DNA of 64,000 nt. It comes from Pseudoduganella lurida. GTDB lineage: Bacteria > Pseudomonadota > Gammaproteobacteria > Burkholderiales > Burkholderiaceae_D. The notes beneath the pieces were generated by a model. That model ran no database searches. It was not told where the DNA came from and worked only from the letters and a program-made list of their open reading frames with translations. The stretch's first letter is position 1; each line of letters starts with the position of its first letter. The position numbers and the translations under genes were made by a program. Location: positions 806,001-870,000 of the forward strand of contig NZ_VLLB01000001.1 in assembly GCF_007830455.1 (NCBI RefSeq). Direction: 5' to 3'. Of this stretch, positions 15,599 to 24,556 are shown in pieces.

Positions 15599-16447
15599 TT
15601 ACTGAATGGGCTCGTCGGCCAGCTGCTTGGCCAACCGCACCTTGGCCGTTTCGACGTACTTGCGGCAGCCTTCCTTGTCGAGGAAGGCGGCGTTGCCGAG
15701 CTTCGGCTGGCGCGCCAGCTTCTCCCACAGCCCGCTCGCTTCCGGGTGGGCCGAGACGATGATGTCGCAGTCGAACGCTGCCACCTTCGCCATCGTTGCC
15801 TTCAGCTCCTGCTGCGCAGTCGGCCAGCGTGGATCACCGGCGAAGCGGAAGCCGTTCAGGCCAAGCGCCGACAGGCTGTCCGCGTAGACCATGTTCGCGG
15901 TGCGGCCGTTTTCGGTCGACTGCCACGTCCAGCTCAGGCCACCCTGCGTGTGGCCCGGGGTCTCGTGCGCGGTGAGTTGCAAGGGGCCGAGCGTGATCAC
16001 GTCGCCCTCCTTCACCGCCCGCACCCTGGCCACCGGTGCCATGTCGTCCAGCCGGCCGTACTGCGGATCGCCCTTGTCGGCCTTGCCGCTGGCAAGCACC
16101 GGCGCACTCTTGACGCTGCCGACGACGACCGCGCCGGACATCTTCTGCAGCGCCGCCATCCCGCCCGCGTGGTCGTAGTGCTCGTGCGAGGACAGGATGT
16201 ACTTGATGTCCTCCACCTTGAAGCCCAGCTTGCGGATGCTGGCGGCGATCGCGGCCGGCGACTGCGGCGTGCCGCCATCGATCAGGATGTGGCCTGCCGG
16301 CGACGTGACCAGCACCGAGCTCACGCCGTGCGGCCCCACGTAGTACGTGTTGCCGTACAGGGCGAACGGCGCCTGCGGGGCGTCCCAGTCGGCGGCATGG
16401 GCGAACATCGCCACACCGAGCATTGCGGTGATCATCAGCTTTTTCAT
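15599..16447 (-). CDS. bla: Subclass B3 metallo-beta-lactamase
   Basis: A 282-residue exported zinc hydrolase. After a signal peptide (MKKLMITAMLGVAMFAHAAD) it has the motif HEHYDHAGG (His88, His90, Asp92, His93), then ETPGHTQGGLSWTW with His166, and SAHPEASG with His234. That is the full B3 ligand set, and the G-G-L-S-W-T-W context is typical of B3 enzymes such as L1 and THIN-B rather than of glyoxalase II. It should hydrolyse beta-lactams, possibly carbapenems, in the periplasm. The start gives a proper signal peptide and follows GAGAGA. It begins eight bases after the pgeF stop, so the two form an operon. Confidence 0.88.
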   Translation of the reverse strand: MKKLMITAMLGVAMFAHAADWDAPQAPFALYGNTYYVGPHGVSSVLVTSPAGHILIDGGTPQSPAAIAASIRKLGFKVEDIKYILSSHEHYDHAGGMAALQKMSGAVVVGSVKSAPVLASGKADKGDPQYGRLDDMAPVARVRAVKEGDVITLGPLQLTAHETPGHTQGGLSWTWQSTENGRTANMVYADSLSALGLNGFRFAGDPRWPTAQQELKATMAKVAAFDCDIIVSAHPEASGLWEKLARQPKLGNAAFLDKEGCRKYVETAKVRLAKQLADEPIQ

Positions 16448-16455
16448 TTTCTCTC

Positions 16456-17118
16456 TCAGGTGGGTGGAACGATATAAAGGCCGGCATGCTGCTGCGAGTT
16501 GCGGTCGCCGCGGCGGTAGCTGCGATACACCAGTGCGCCGTGCTCGTCCCGCGCGCAACAGGCGCAGCCGCCGACGTGCTCGAGGGCCGTCACGCCGCCT
16601 TGAAGCAGCTGGTACTCGGCCACGGCGCGAAGCTCCAGGTGCCGATGCGTGGGCAGCAGCCGTTCACGCGCAATGGCGGGGAAGCTTTGCGCAAACCTCT
16701 GCGCGAGCTCCTCGCTGACCTCGTAGCATGCCGCGCAGATCGTCGGTCCGATTGCCGCAACCCAGTCGCCGCCTGCGTCGAGCACCTCCAGCGCGTGCGG
16801 GATGATGCCGCCGGCCAGTCCACGCCAGCCCGCATGCACGGCCGCGACATGGCTGCCGTCGCGCTTCGCCAGCAGCAGCGGTACGCAGTCGGCCGTAATC
16901 ACCGAGACCGGAATGCCTGCCAGCCGCGTGTGAAACCCGTCCGCCTCGCCGATGTGCTGGTGCGCTTCGGTGACCTGCGCGATGCGCGTCCCATGCACCT
17001 GCTTCTTCTGCGGCCGGCGCTCCCACACCGACTGCAGCGCCTGTGGCACCAGCTCGGACGCCGTGCCGAAGCCGTGGACGATATTCGGAATACTGCTGAG
17101 CAATGCGCTCTTGATCAA
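16456..17118 (-). CDS. pgeF: Peptidoglycan editing factor / laccase-domain purine nucleosidase family (PgeF, YfiH)
   Basis: A 220-residue protein of the YfiH family. Landmarks are QVHGTRI near residue 40 with a metal-ligand His, ITADCVPLLL near 74, AAVHAGWRGLAGG near 92, and IGPTICAACYEV near 123. Members act on purine nucleosides and in E. coli keep peptidoglycan composition correct. The first available start is TTG with only a weak upstream signal, and the frame continues open upstream, so the exact N-terminus is uncertain. It lies directly before a B3 beta-lactamase gene on the same strand, an intriguing cell-wall pairing. Confidence 0.88.
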   Translation of the reverse strand: MIKSALLSSIPNIVHGFGTASELVPQALQSVWERRPQKKQVHGTRIAQVTEAHQHIGEADGFHTRLAGIPVSVITADCVPLLLAKRDGSHVAAVHAGWRGLAGGIIPHALEVLDAGGDWVAAIGPTICAACYEVSEELAQRFAQSFPAIARERLLPTHRHLELRAVAEYQLLQGGVTALEHVGGCACCARDEHGALVYRSYRRGDRNSQQHAGLYIVPPT

Positions 17119-17208
17119 GGGCGGACTCGCGGGTGTCGTGACAGGCCAATCATAGCCAATCCCCGTGACATTTGCGCAACGCTGGGACGAAACGCCCCAT
17201 CGCTGGGG

Positions 17209-17283
17209 TGTTTCCAGAAACCGGGGACAGGCCCCTTTTTTAGGAAATATTGCCTAAAAACGGGGACTGTCCCCTGTTCTCCG
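17209..17283. repeat. GGGGACAG/CTGTCCCC palindromic repeat, copy 1
   Basis: Two palindromic cores, CGGGGACAGGCCCC and GGGGACTGTCCCC, flank the spacer TAGGAAATATTGCC. A GTTTCC-A-GAAAC palindrome precedes the first core. The arrangement of two inverted cores around a shared spacer resembles bacterial BIME/REP pairs. It lies in the gap between pgeF and the efflux operon terminator and contains no gene. Confidence 0.85.
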
Positions 17284-17361
17284 CGGTGCCGGGGCGGGCA
17301 AATACTATCGGATTCTCGTAACATTTACGCAACATCAGAACGCCCGCCACCCTTCATCAGG

Positions 17362-17448
17362 GTGTTTCCTGAAACAGGGGACTGTCCCCGTTCTTAGGAA
17401 ATATTGCTTAAAGAAGGGGACAGTCCCCGGTTTTGGGAAATATTGCAG
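17362..17448. repeat. GGGGACAG/CTGTCCCC palindromic repeat, copy 2
   Basis: A second, more complete copy of the same element: GTTTCCTGAAAC, AGGGGACTGTCCCC, TTAGGAAATATTGC, GGGGACAGTCCCC and GGGAAATATTGC in order. It is 80 bp from copy 1 in the same orientation. A degenerate GTTTCC/GGGGACA start is shared. No transposase is nearby. Confidence 0.85.
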
Positions 17449-17451
17449 GCG

Positions 17452-17486
17452 AAAAAAAAGCGGCGGCTCCGGGAGGAGGCCGCCGC
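17452..17486 (-). terminator. Rho-independent terminator of the RND efflux operon
   Basis: On the minus strand an 8-bp stem GCGGCGGC/GCCGCCGC is followed by eight T residues. It lies 58 bp after the stop codon of the outer membrane component and ends the three-gene pump transcript. Confidence 0.92.
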
Positions 17487-17543
17487 GAAGGGCAAAGCGG
17501 GGATTACAACTCCTTGCGGAGTTGTTCGGAGCTGCGCTGGGTC

Positions 17544-19067
17544 TTAGTTGCGCGCTTGGGGGTTGCTGATCGACGCGGTGGCCGCGACCGGGGTCGCAGC
17601 GGGTGCCGGCGTGCCGTCCCAGCCGCCGCCCAGCGCGCGGATCAGCGCCACGGTGGTCACGGCGCGGTCGCCGCGCAGCTGCACGGCATTGCGTTCGACG
17701 GCAGCCAGGTTGCGCTGCGCGTCCAGCAGTTCCAGGTAGCTGGAGCGGCCGGCGTCATACAGCTTCTGCGCCAGGTCGGTCGAGCGGCGTGCGGAGACGA
17801 CGGCATCGTCGATCTGCGCCGTCTGGCCAGACAGGATGCGCAGGCCGGCGAGGTTGTCCTCGACTTCGGCAAACGCGGCGAGCACGGTCTGACGGTACTG
17901 GCCGACCGACTCTTCCAGCACGGCTTCGCTGCGCGTGACGTTGGCCCTGTTGCGGCCCCCATCGATCAGCGGCATCGACAGCGCGGCGCCCAGCAGCCAG
18001 GAGCGGCTGCTCCAGCGGAACACGTCGGCAAACGCCGGGCCCACGCCGCCGCCATCCGCGGACAGCGACAGCGCCGGGAACATGGCCGAGCGGGCCACGC
18101 CGATGCGGGCGTTCGACGCTTCCATCGCCCGCTGTGCCGCCGCGATATCCGGGCGGCGTTCCAGCAGCGACGACGGCAGCCCCGCCGGGATCGACGGCAG
18201 CAGCCCCGCTTCCGTCAGCGGATTGACGGCCGCCGCGAACTGCGCTGCCGGCTTGCCCAGCAGGACAGCCAGTGCGTGCTCGGCGTTGCTGCGCTGGCGT
18301 TGCAGGCCGATCGCTTCGGACCGGGTCGTCGACAGTTCGGTCTTGGCACGTGCCAGGTCGAACTCGCCGATGTCGCCCAGGTCGAAGCGGCGCTGGTTGA
18401 CGCGCACATTCTCTTCGCGCAAACGGACCGTCTGCGCCACGGTCGCCAGTTCGGCGTCCGTGGCACGCAGGCGGAACCAGGTCTGGGCCACGTCGGCCTG
18501 CAGCGACAGCAGCACGGAGCGGTAGTTCGCTTCCACGGTTGCCGCATCGCTGCGCGCGGCCGTCACATTCGACGACACGCGACCGAACAGGTCCAGTTCA
18601 TAACTTGCCGACAGCCTTGCGCTGTAGCTGTTGTACGGCGCGATCGCCGTGCCCTGCGGCAGGTTCGCTTCCTGCGGCGAAGGACGCACGCGGTTGGCAC
18701 CGACGCCGACGCCCACCTGCGGCATGCGGTCCGCCTCGGCGATGCCGGCGATGGCACGCGCCTGCCTGATGCGGGCCGCGGCCACGGCCAGGTTCGCGTT
18801 GTTGCGCGTCGCTTCGGCGATCAGGTCGTTCAGGCCCGCATCGTTGAAGGCCAGCCACCACTCGCCGCGCGGCTGCAGCTCGGCCGGTTGCGCGGCCTTC
18901 CAGCGGGTGCCGTCGGCCGCCACCTTCACGTCATCGGGAGACGCCTGCTGCTCCTTGAACGCGTTAGGTACGGCCACGTCGGGCTGCTTGAATTCGGGCG
19001 CGGCACACGCGGTCAGCAGCAATGCCGCCACCAGCGGAGCCACACCGTTCGCAATCATCGTTTTCAT
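17544..19067 (-). CDS. Outer membrane efflux lipoprotein (OprM/OprN/NodT family)
   Basis: A 507-residue TolC-type outer membrane channel. The signal peptide ends in a lipobox (LLLTAC, lipidated Cys near residue 21). Two repeated OEP halves follow, with GVGVGANRVRPSPQ near residue 120 and PAGLPSSLLERRPDI near residue 295, the latter a hallmark of the NodT subfamily. It forms a trimeric duct for the RND pump. Its ATG overlaps the RND gene stop by four bases, so it is the last, coupled gene of the operon. The C-terminal tail is Ala/Pro-rich. Length is normal. Confidence 0.95.
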   Translation of the reverse strand: MKTMIANGVAPLVAALLLTACAAPEFKQPDVAVPNAFKEQQASPDDVKVAADGTRWKAAQPAELQPRGEWWLAFNDAGLNDLIAEATRNNANLAVAAARIRQARAIAGIAEADRMPQVGVGVGANRVRPSPQEANLPQGTAIAPYNSYSARLSASYELDLFGRVSSNVTAARSDAATVEANYRSVLLSLQADVAQTWFRLRATDAELATVAQTVRLREENVRVNQRRFDLGDIGEFDLARAKTELSTTRSEAIGLQRQRSNAEHALAVLLGKPAAQFAAAVNPLTEAGLLPSIPAGLPSSLLERRPDIAAAQRAMEASNARIGVARSAMFPALSLSADGGGVGPAFADVFRWSSRSWLLGAALSMPLIDGGRNRANVTRSEAVLEESVGQYRQTVLAAFAEVEDNLAGLRILSGQTAQIDDAVVSARRSTDLAQKLYDAGRSSYLELLDAQRNLAAVERNAVQLRGDRAVTTVALIRALGGGWDGTPAPAATPVAATASISNPQARN

Positions 19068-22000
19068 CCGTGGGTTCCTTCCAGTTTCGCCGGCGCCATG
19101 TCGGAGGCCGGCACTTTGTTTTTATCGAGACGCTGGGCCAGGGTCCGCAGCAGCACGTAGAACACGGGCGTCAGGAACAGGCCGAAGAACGTCACGCCCA
19201 GCATGCCGGCAAACACGGCCACGCCCATCGCATGCCGCATCTCCGAACCGGCACCGCTCGAGAACACCAGCGGCAGCACGCCCATGATGAACGCGATCGA
19301 CGTCATCAGGATCGGACGCAGACGCAGGCGGCAGGCTTCCAGCGCCGCTTCCACGATCGTGCGGCCATGGTCTTCCAGCTCGCGGGCGAATTCCACGATC
19401 AGGATCGCATTCTTCGAGGCCAGGCCCACCAGCACGAACAGGGCGATCTGCGTGAAGACGTTGTTGTCGCCCCCCGTCAGCTTCACGCCCACCAGCGCGC
19501 ACAGGATCGACATCGGCACGATCAGGATCACGGCCAGCGGCAGCGTCCAGCTTTCGTACTGCGCGGCCAGCACCAGGAACACCAGCAGCACGCACAGGGG
19601 GAACACGTAGATCATGGTGTTACCGGCCAGGATGTCCTGGTAGGTCAGCTCGGTCCATTCGTACGTGATCCCTTTCGGCAGCGTGTCGCGCAGGATCTGG
19701 TCCATGATCTGCTGCGCCTGGCCGGACGAGATGCCCGGTGCGCCGGCGCCGTTCATGTCGGCCGCCACGTAGTTGTTGTAGCGCTCCACGCGGTCCGGGC
19801 CATACGTGTTCTTCACGCGCATCAGCGACGACAGCGGGATCATCTCGCCCTTGTCGTTCTTCACCTTCAGCTGGGCGATCTGCTCGGGCTGCGAGCGGAA
19901 CTGCGCATCGGCCTGCACGCGCACCTGGTAGGTCCGGCCGAACTGGTTGAAGTCGTTCACGTACAGCGAGCCCAGGTTGATCTGCAGGGTCTGGTAGATC
20001 GTCTGCAGCGGCACGCCCAGCTGCTTGGCCTTGACCTTGTCCACGTCCGCGAACAGCTGCGGCACGTTGATCTGGTAGCCGGAGAACACGCCCTGCAGGC
20101 GCGGTTCCTGCCAGGCCTTCGCCTGCACGGCCTGCACGGCCTTGAACAGTTCGTCGTAGCCCAGGTTGCCGCGGTCCTCGATCATCAGCTTGAAGCCGCC
20201 GGTGGTACCGAGGCCGTTGACGGGCGGCGGTGGCAGTACCATCACGAACGCATCCTGCACGGCGCCCATGCGCTTGTTCATCTCGGCGGCGATCGCCTCG
20301 GCGGACATGCTCTTGTCGGTGCGCTTCTCGAAGGCGTCCAGGCCCAGGAACACGATGCCGGCGTTCGGCGCGTTGGTGAAGCCGTTGATCGACAGGCCCG
20401 GGAAGGCGATCGAATCGGCCACGCCCGGAATGTCCTTGGCGATCGCCGACATCTGGCGGATCACCTTGTCCGTGCGGTCCAGCGAGGCGGCATCCGGCAG
20501 CTGCGCGAAGCCGATCAGGTACTGCTTGTCCTGGCCCGGCACGAAGCCCGGCGGCACGGCCTTGAACATGAACAGGCCGGCGATCCCCAGCAGCACGTAG
20601 ATCACCAGCGAGGCACCCTTGTGGCGCAGCACGCCGCGCACGCCGCCTTCATAGCTGTGGGCCGAACGGTTGAAGAACTTGTTGAAGCCGCGGAAGAAGC
20701 CGCCGAACACCTTGTCCATGCCGCGCGTGACGATGTCCTTCGGCTGGTCGTGGCCACGCAGCAGCGCGGCCGACAGCGCCGGCGCCAGGGTCAGCGACGA
20801 GAAGGCCGAGATCACGGTCGAGATGGCGATCGTCAGGGCGAACTGTCGGTAGAACTGGCCCGTCAGGCCGGACACGAAGGCGATCGGCACGAACACGGCG
20901 CACAGCACCAGGGCGATCGCGATGATCGGGCCGGAGACTTCCTTCATCGCCTGGATGGTGGCATCGCGCGGCGTCAGGCCGTTCTCGATGTTGCGTTCCA
21001 CGTTCTCCACCACCACGATCGCATCGTCGACGACGATACCGATGGCCAGCACGAGGCCGAACAGCGACAGCGTGTTGATCGAGAAGCCGAAGGCCAGCAT
21101 CACGGCGAACGTCCCCACGATGGAGACCGGGACGGCCAGCAGCGGGATGATGGAAGCGCGCCACGTCTGCAGGAAGATGATCACGACCAGCGCGACCAGG
21201 ATCACGGCCTCGACCAGCGTGTGCACGACGGAGTCGATCGACTTGCGCACGAACTGGGTCGGGTCATACACGATGCTGTACTCGACGCCTTCCGGGAAGT
21301 CCTTCGACAGTTCGGCCATGCGGGCCCGCACGTCGGTGGACAGCTGCAGCGCATTGGCGTTCGGCGCCTCGAAGATCGGGATGGCAACGGCCGACTTGTT
21401 GTTCAGCAGTGCGCGCAGGGCGTACGAGTTCGAGCCCATTTCCAGGCGCGCCACGTCCTTGAGCAGCGTGGTGGCGCCGTCCGTATTGGCCTTGACGACG
21501 ATGTCGCCGAATTCTTCGACGGACTGCAGGCGGCCCTGCGTGTTGACGGTCAGCTGGAAGTCGGCATCCTTCGACGGGCCCTGGCCGATGACACCGGCCG
21601 CGACCTGCACGTTCTGCTCGCGGATCGCGCTGACGACATCGCCGGCCGTGAGGCCCCGTGCCGCCACCTTCTGCGGATCGAGCCAGACGCGCATCGCGTA
21701 GTCGCCCGAACCGAACAGCTGGACGTCGCCCATGCCGTGGATGCGGGCCAGCTGGTCCTTGATGTTCAGCACCGCGTAATTGCGCAGGTACAGGTCGTCG
21801 TAGCGGCCGTCCGGCGAATTCAGGTGGACCACCATGGTCAGGTTGGGCGACGACTTGACGGTCGTCACGCCGATCTGGCGCACTTCCTCGGGCAGGCGCG
21901 GCAAGGCACGCTGCACGCGGTTCTGCACCGCCGTTTCGGCCTGCTCGACATTGGTGCCGATGGCGAACGTGACGGTCAGCTGCAGCGCGCCGTCGCTGGT

Positions 22001-22252
22001 GTTCTGCGACGACATGTACAGCATGTTTTCCACGCCGTTGATCTGTTCCTCGAGCGGCGCGGCGACCGTTTCGGCAATGATCTTCGGATTGGCGCCGGGG
22101 TACTGGGCGCGCACGACGACCGAGGGCGGCACGACGTCCGGGTACTCGGAAATGGGGAGCTTGAAAATCGAGATCAAGCCGGCGACGAACACGATGATCG
22201 ACAGCACGGCTGCGAAGATCGGTTTGTCGACGAAGAAGCGGGAGATATTCAT
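19064..22252 (-). CDS. RND multidrug efflux pump inner membrane subunit (HAE1, MexF-like)
   Basis: A 1062-residue RND transporter. The start MNISRFFVDKPIFAAVLSII is typical, and the protein follows MexF closely by eye (LPISEYPDVVPPSVVVRAQY, NGVENMLYMSSQ, GIVVDDAIVVVENVERNI with the proton-relay Asp pair in TM4, and a conserved Lys region GLASKNAILIVEF). It has twelve membrane helices and two large periplasmic loops, and uses the proton gradient to export drugs; MexF relatives handle chloramphenicol, quinolones and trimethoprim. It is flanked by its adaptor (29 bp upstream) and its channel. No dedicated regulator is adjacent. Confidence 0.96.
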   Translation of the reverse strand: MNISRFFVDKPIFAAVLSIIVFVAGLISIFKLPISEYPDVVPPSVVVRAQYPGANPKIIAETVAAPLEEQINGVENMLYMSSQNTSDGALQLTVTFAIGTNVEQAETAVQNRVQRALPRLPEEVRQIGVTTVKSSPNLTMVVHLNSPDGRYDDLYLRNYAVLNIKDQLARIHGMGDVQLFGSGDYAMRVWLDPQKVAARGLTAGDVVSAIREQNVQVAAGVIGQGPSKDADFQLTVNTQGRLQSVEEFGDIVVKANTDGATTLLKDVARLEMGSNSYALRALLNNKSAVAIPIFEAPNANALQLSTDVRARMAELSKDFPEGVEYSIVYDPTQFVRKSIDSVVHTLVEAVILVALVVIIFLQTWRASIIPLLAVPVSIVGTFAVMLAFGFSINTLSLFGLVLAIGIVVDDAIVVVENVERNIENGLTPRDATIQAMKEVSGPIIAIALVLCAVFVPIAFVSGLTGQFYRQFALTIAISTVISAFSSLTLAPALSAALLRGHDQPKDIVTRGMDKVFGGFFRGFNKFFNRSAHSYEGGVRGVLRHKGASLVIYVLLGIAGLFMFKAVPPGFVPGQDKQYLIGFAQLPDAASLDRTDKVIRQMSAIAKDIPGVADSIAFPGLSINGFTNAPNAGIVFLGLDAFEKRTDKSMSAEAIAAEMNKRMGAVQDAFVMVLPPPPVNGLGTTGGFKLMIEDRGNLGYDELFKAVQAVQAKAWQEPRLQGVFSGYQINVPQLFADVDKVKAKQLGVPLQTIYQTLQINLGSLYVNDFNQFGRTYQVRVQADAQFRSQPEQIAQLKVKNDKGEMIPLSSLMRVKNTYGPDRVERYNNYVAADMNGAGAPGISSGQAQQIMDQILRDTLPKGITYEWTELTYQDILAGNTMIYVFPLCVLLVFLVLAAQYESWTLPLAVILIVPMSILCALVGVKLTGGDNNVFTQIALFVLVGLASKNAILIVEFARELEDHGRTIVEAALEACRLRLRPILMTSIAFIMGVLPLVFSSGAGSEMRHAMGVAVFAGMLGVTFFGLFLTPVFYVLLRTLAQRLDKNKVPASDMAPAKLEGTHG

Positions 22253-22280
22253 ATTATTCCTTGCGTGTTATCCCAAAGGC

Positions 22281-23501
22281 TTACAGGGCGGCGACCTTGG
22301 CGTCCTTCTTGGCGTCGGGCGTCTTGGCGGTCAGGTCGGCGTCCATCTTGACGGTGGTCGGCGTGATCGGCGCGCCGGGGCGCACGCGCTGCAAGCCGTT
22401 GACGACGATCTTCTCGTTCGCCTTCAGGCCGCTGCGCACCACGCGCAGGCCATCGACCGTCGGTCCCAGCGTGACGGCGCGGTACTCGGCCTTGTTGTCG
22501 GCACTGACGACGAACACGAACTTGCGGGCCTGGTCCGTGCCGACGGCGCGGTCGTTGATCAGGATGGTGTTCTTCGTGTCGCCGGCACCGCCCAGCTGGA
22601 CGCGGGCGAACAGGCCGGGCGTGAGCTCGCGGTCGCTGTTCTCGAACGTGGCGCGCATGCGCACCGAACCGGTCTGCGGGTCGAGCTGGTTGTCGACGAA
22701 TTCGAGCTTGCCTTCGTGCGGGAAGCCTTCTTCATTGGCCAGGCCCACCTTGACGACGACCGGCTGGCCGCGCTGGCTCTTGGCGCCCACGCGCAGGTAG
22801 GTGCTTTCGTCGCCATCGAAGCTGGCGTAGATGCGGTCGAGCGAGACGACGGAGGTCAGCACGGCCGATGCGTCGACCAGGTTGCCCAGCGTGATCTCGG
22901 CCTTCGAGACGCGGCCGTTGATCGGTGCCGTCACCTTCGTGTAGGTCAGGTTCAGCTTGGCCGCTTCATACTGGGCCTGGGCTGCACGCGCGCTGGCATC
23001 GAGCTCCTTCTGCGACGAGGCGCGTTCGTCGAACTCGCGCTGCGCGATGGCCTTGTCGCCCAGCAGGCGTTCGGCGCGGGTCAGTTCCAGCCGGGCCAGT
23101 TCGGCCTTGGCGCGCGCCGAGCTGGCGGCGGCCTGGGCGCGGTCGGCCTCGGCCTGGTAGGGACGCGGATCGATCACGAACAGCACGTCGCCCTTCTTCA
23201 CTTCGCTGCCCGGCTTGAAGTTCACCGCGGTGATGAAGCCGGAGACGCGCGGACGGATCTCGACGCGTTCGATGGCTTCCAGGCGGCCGGAGAACTCCTG
23301 CGTTTCGGTGATCGGTTTTTCCAGCACCACGGCGGCGGAGATCGGCGGACCGCCGGCCGGCGGCGCGGCTGCAGCGGCATCCTTGCCCTTGGCATTGTCG
23401 CAGCCGGCCAGCGTGACGGCGATGCCGGCCACGGCCAGTGCTGCAACCATCGGTCGCACGGCCGATGCTGCCAACGTTTTCAAATGTTGAATCTTTTTCA
23501 T
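22281..23501 (-). CDS. RND efflux periplasmic adaptor subunit (MexE/AcrA-like)
   Basis: A 406-residue membrane fusion lipoprotein. The leader ends in a lipobox, VTLAGC, near residue 34. The lipoyl/hairpin region has the typical GDVLFVIDPRPYQAEADRAQ segment near residue 104 and a coiled-coil hairpin (residues about 110-190), then a beta-barrel with YTKVTAPINGRVSKAEIT near 193. It links the RND pump to the outer membrane channel. It is the first gene of the operon; its promoter must lie in the 180-bp gap upstream, where I see no convincing sigma-70 match or repressor site. Confidence 0.95.
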   Translation of the reverse strand: MKKIQHLKTLAASAVRPMVAALAVAGIAVTLAGCDNAKGKDAAAAAPPAGGPPISAAVVLEKPITETQEFSGRLEAIERVEIRPRVSGFITAVNFKPGSEVKKGDVLFVIDPRPYQAEADRAQAAASSARAKAELARLELTRAERLLGDKAIAQREFDERASSQKELDASARAAQAQYEAAKLNLTYTKVTAPINGRVSKAEITLGNLVDASAVLTSVVSLDRIYASFDGDESTYLRVGAKSQRGQPVVVKVGLANEEGFPHEGKLEFVDNQLDPQTGSVRMRATFENSDRELTPGLFARVQLGGAGDTKNTILINDRAVGTDQARKFVFVVSADNKAEYRAVTLGPTVDGLRVVRSGLKANEKIVVNGLQRVRPGAPITPTTVKMDADLTAKTPDAKKDAKVAAL

Positions 23502-23686
23502 TATTAACCCCGTTTTGTTTGAAAAATGGTGAAGATTTGCCCTTCCCGCCGCGTTTCACGAAAACGAAAACGAAGCGGGCCCGCTACGCTGCCGGGTGCA
23601 GTCTGGCGCGCGTTTACTAGTGGTTACAGGAAAGGTCGCTCGCCGGCACCGCCAGCCCGACGGTGCACGAACGTTTTATGGATGTT

Positions 23687-24556
23687 CTAGGCTGGTGGGG
23701 TCTCCGTCCCATCGATGCCGCGGATGAAGGCGGCGATTTCGGCCAGTGCATACACACAGGCGCAATCGTTGCGGCCGCCAGCTTCGGCGAGCGGCGGGGG
23801 CGGCAGCCGCCGCACGGTGGTGGTGATGCCACACGTGATCAGCTTGGCGCCGTATTGTTCGGCTTCGTCGCGCAGCGGATCGTCCTCGGCGGACAGGATC
23901 AGCGCGGGCGGCAGATTCTTCAGCCGCGAGGACTGCAGCGGCGAGGCATACGGGTGGGTGCGGTCCGCCGCGTTCGGCAGGTAGCCGCGGTAGCCGGCCG
24001 CGCACGTGCCGGCAATCTTGTCGACGACGGCCGCCTTGTCGCGGCACACCGGCAGTTCGCGCATCGAACAGGTGGACAGGCCCGGGTCCAGCATCGGCAT
24101 GATCAGCACCTGGCCGGCCAGCGCCGGGCCGCCGCGGTCGCGCGACATCAGCGATACCACGGCCGCCAGGTTGGCACCGGCTTCGACGCCGGCAACGACG
24201 AGGCGCTTGCCGTTCCAGGACAGCTTCGCCTTGTTCTTCTTCGCCCACAGCAGCACGGCATGCGCATCCTCGACGGCGGCGGGGAACGGCTTCTGCGAGG
24301 CCAGCGTGTAGCCGGAGGACAGCACGGCCTGGCCGCTGTCGGCGCTCACGAGGCGGGACAGGAAATCGTCGGCCTCGTCGAACGCGCCGCCAACGAATCC
24401 GCCGCCGTGGAAGAACACCACCAGCGTGTCGCGCTTGGTGGCGGCGGCACCGGCCAGGTACAGTCGGCCGCCCAGCGGGCCTGCGGCGCCACCCACTTCC
24501 AGGTCGCGCACCAGCAGGTCGTCCGCCAGCGGAACCAGCTGCGGCTGCGCGCTCAT
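23687..24556 (-). CDS. Alpha/beta hydrolase fold protein (HSL family) lacking catalytic serine and histidine
   Basis: A 289-residue protein of the hormone-sensitive-lipase/acetyl-esterase family. The oxyanion-hole motif is intact (VVFFHGGGFVGGAF near residues 47-60) and the Asp region is present (SAEDDPLRDEAEQYG near 220). The nucleophile elbow, normally G-D-S-A-G-G-N, reads G-V-E-A-G-A-N near residue 123, so Ser is replaced by Glu. The expected His after the Asp is also absent: the C-terminus has a PPPPLAEAGG insertion and no histidine. It probably binds rather than cleaves its ligand. The ATG overlaps the small membrane protein stop (ATGA) and has GGGAG upstream. Confidence 0.85.
   Translation of the reverse strand: MSAQPQLVPLADDLLVRDLEVGGAAGPLGGRLYLAGAAATKRDTLVVFFHGGGFVGGAFDEADDFLSRLVSADSGQAVLSSGYTLASQKPFPAAVEDAHAVLLWAKKNKAKLSWNGKRLVVAGVEAGANLAAVVSLMSRDRGGPALAGQVLIMPMLDPGLSTCSMRELPVCRDKAAVVDKIAGTCAAGYRGYLPNAADRTHPYASPLQSSRLKNLPPALILSAEDDPLRDEAEQYGAKLITCGITTTVRRLPPPPLAEAGGRNDCACVYALAEIAAFIRGIDGTETPPA

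Noticed and set aside
19022..22351. 1109-codon plus-strand frame opposite the RND pump
   Set aside because: Shadow of the RND gene; no domain pattern and His/Gln/Asp-rich nonsense composition.
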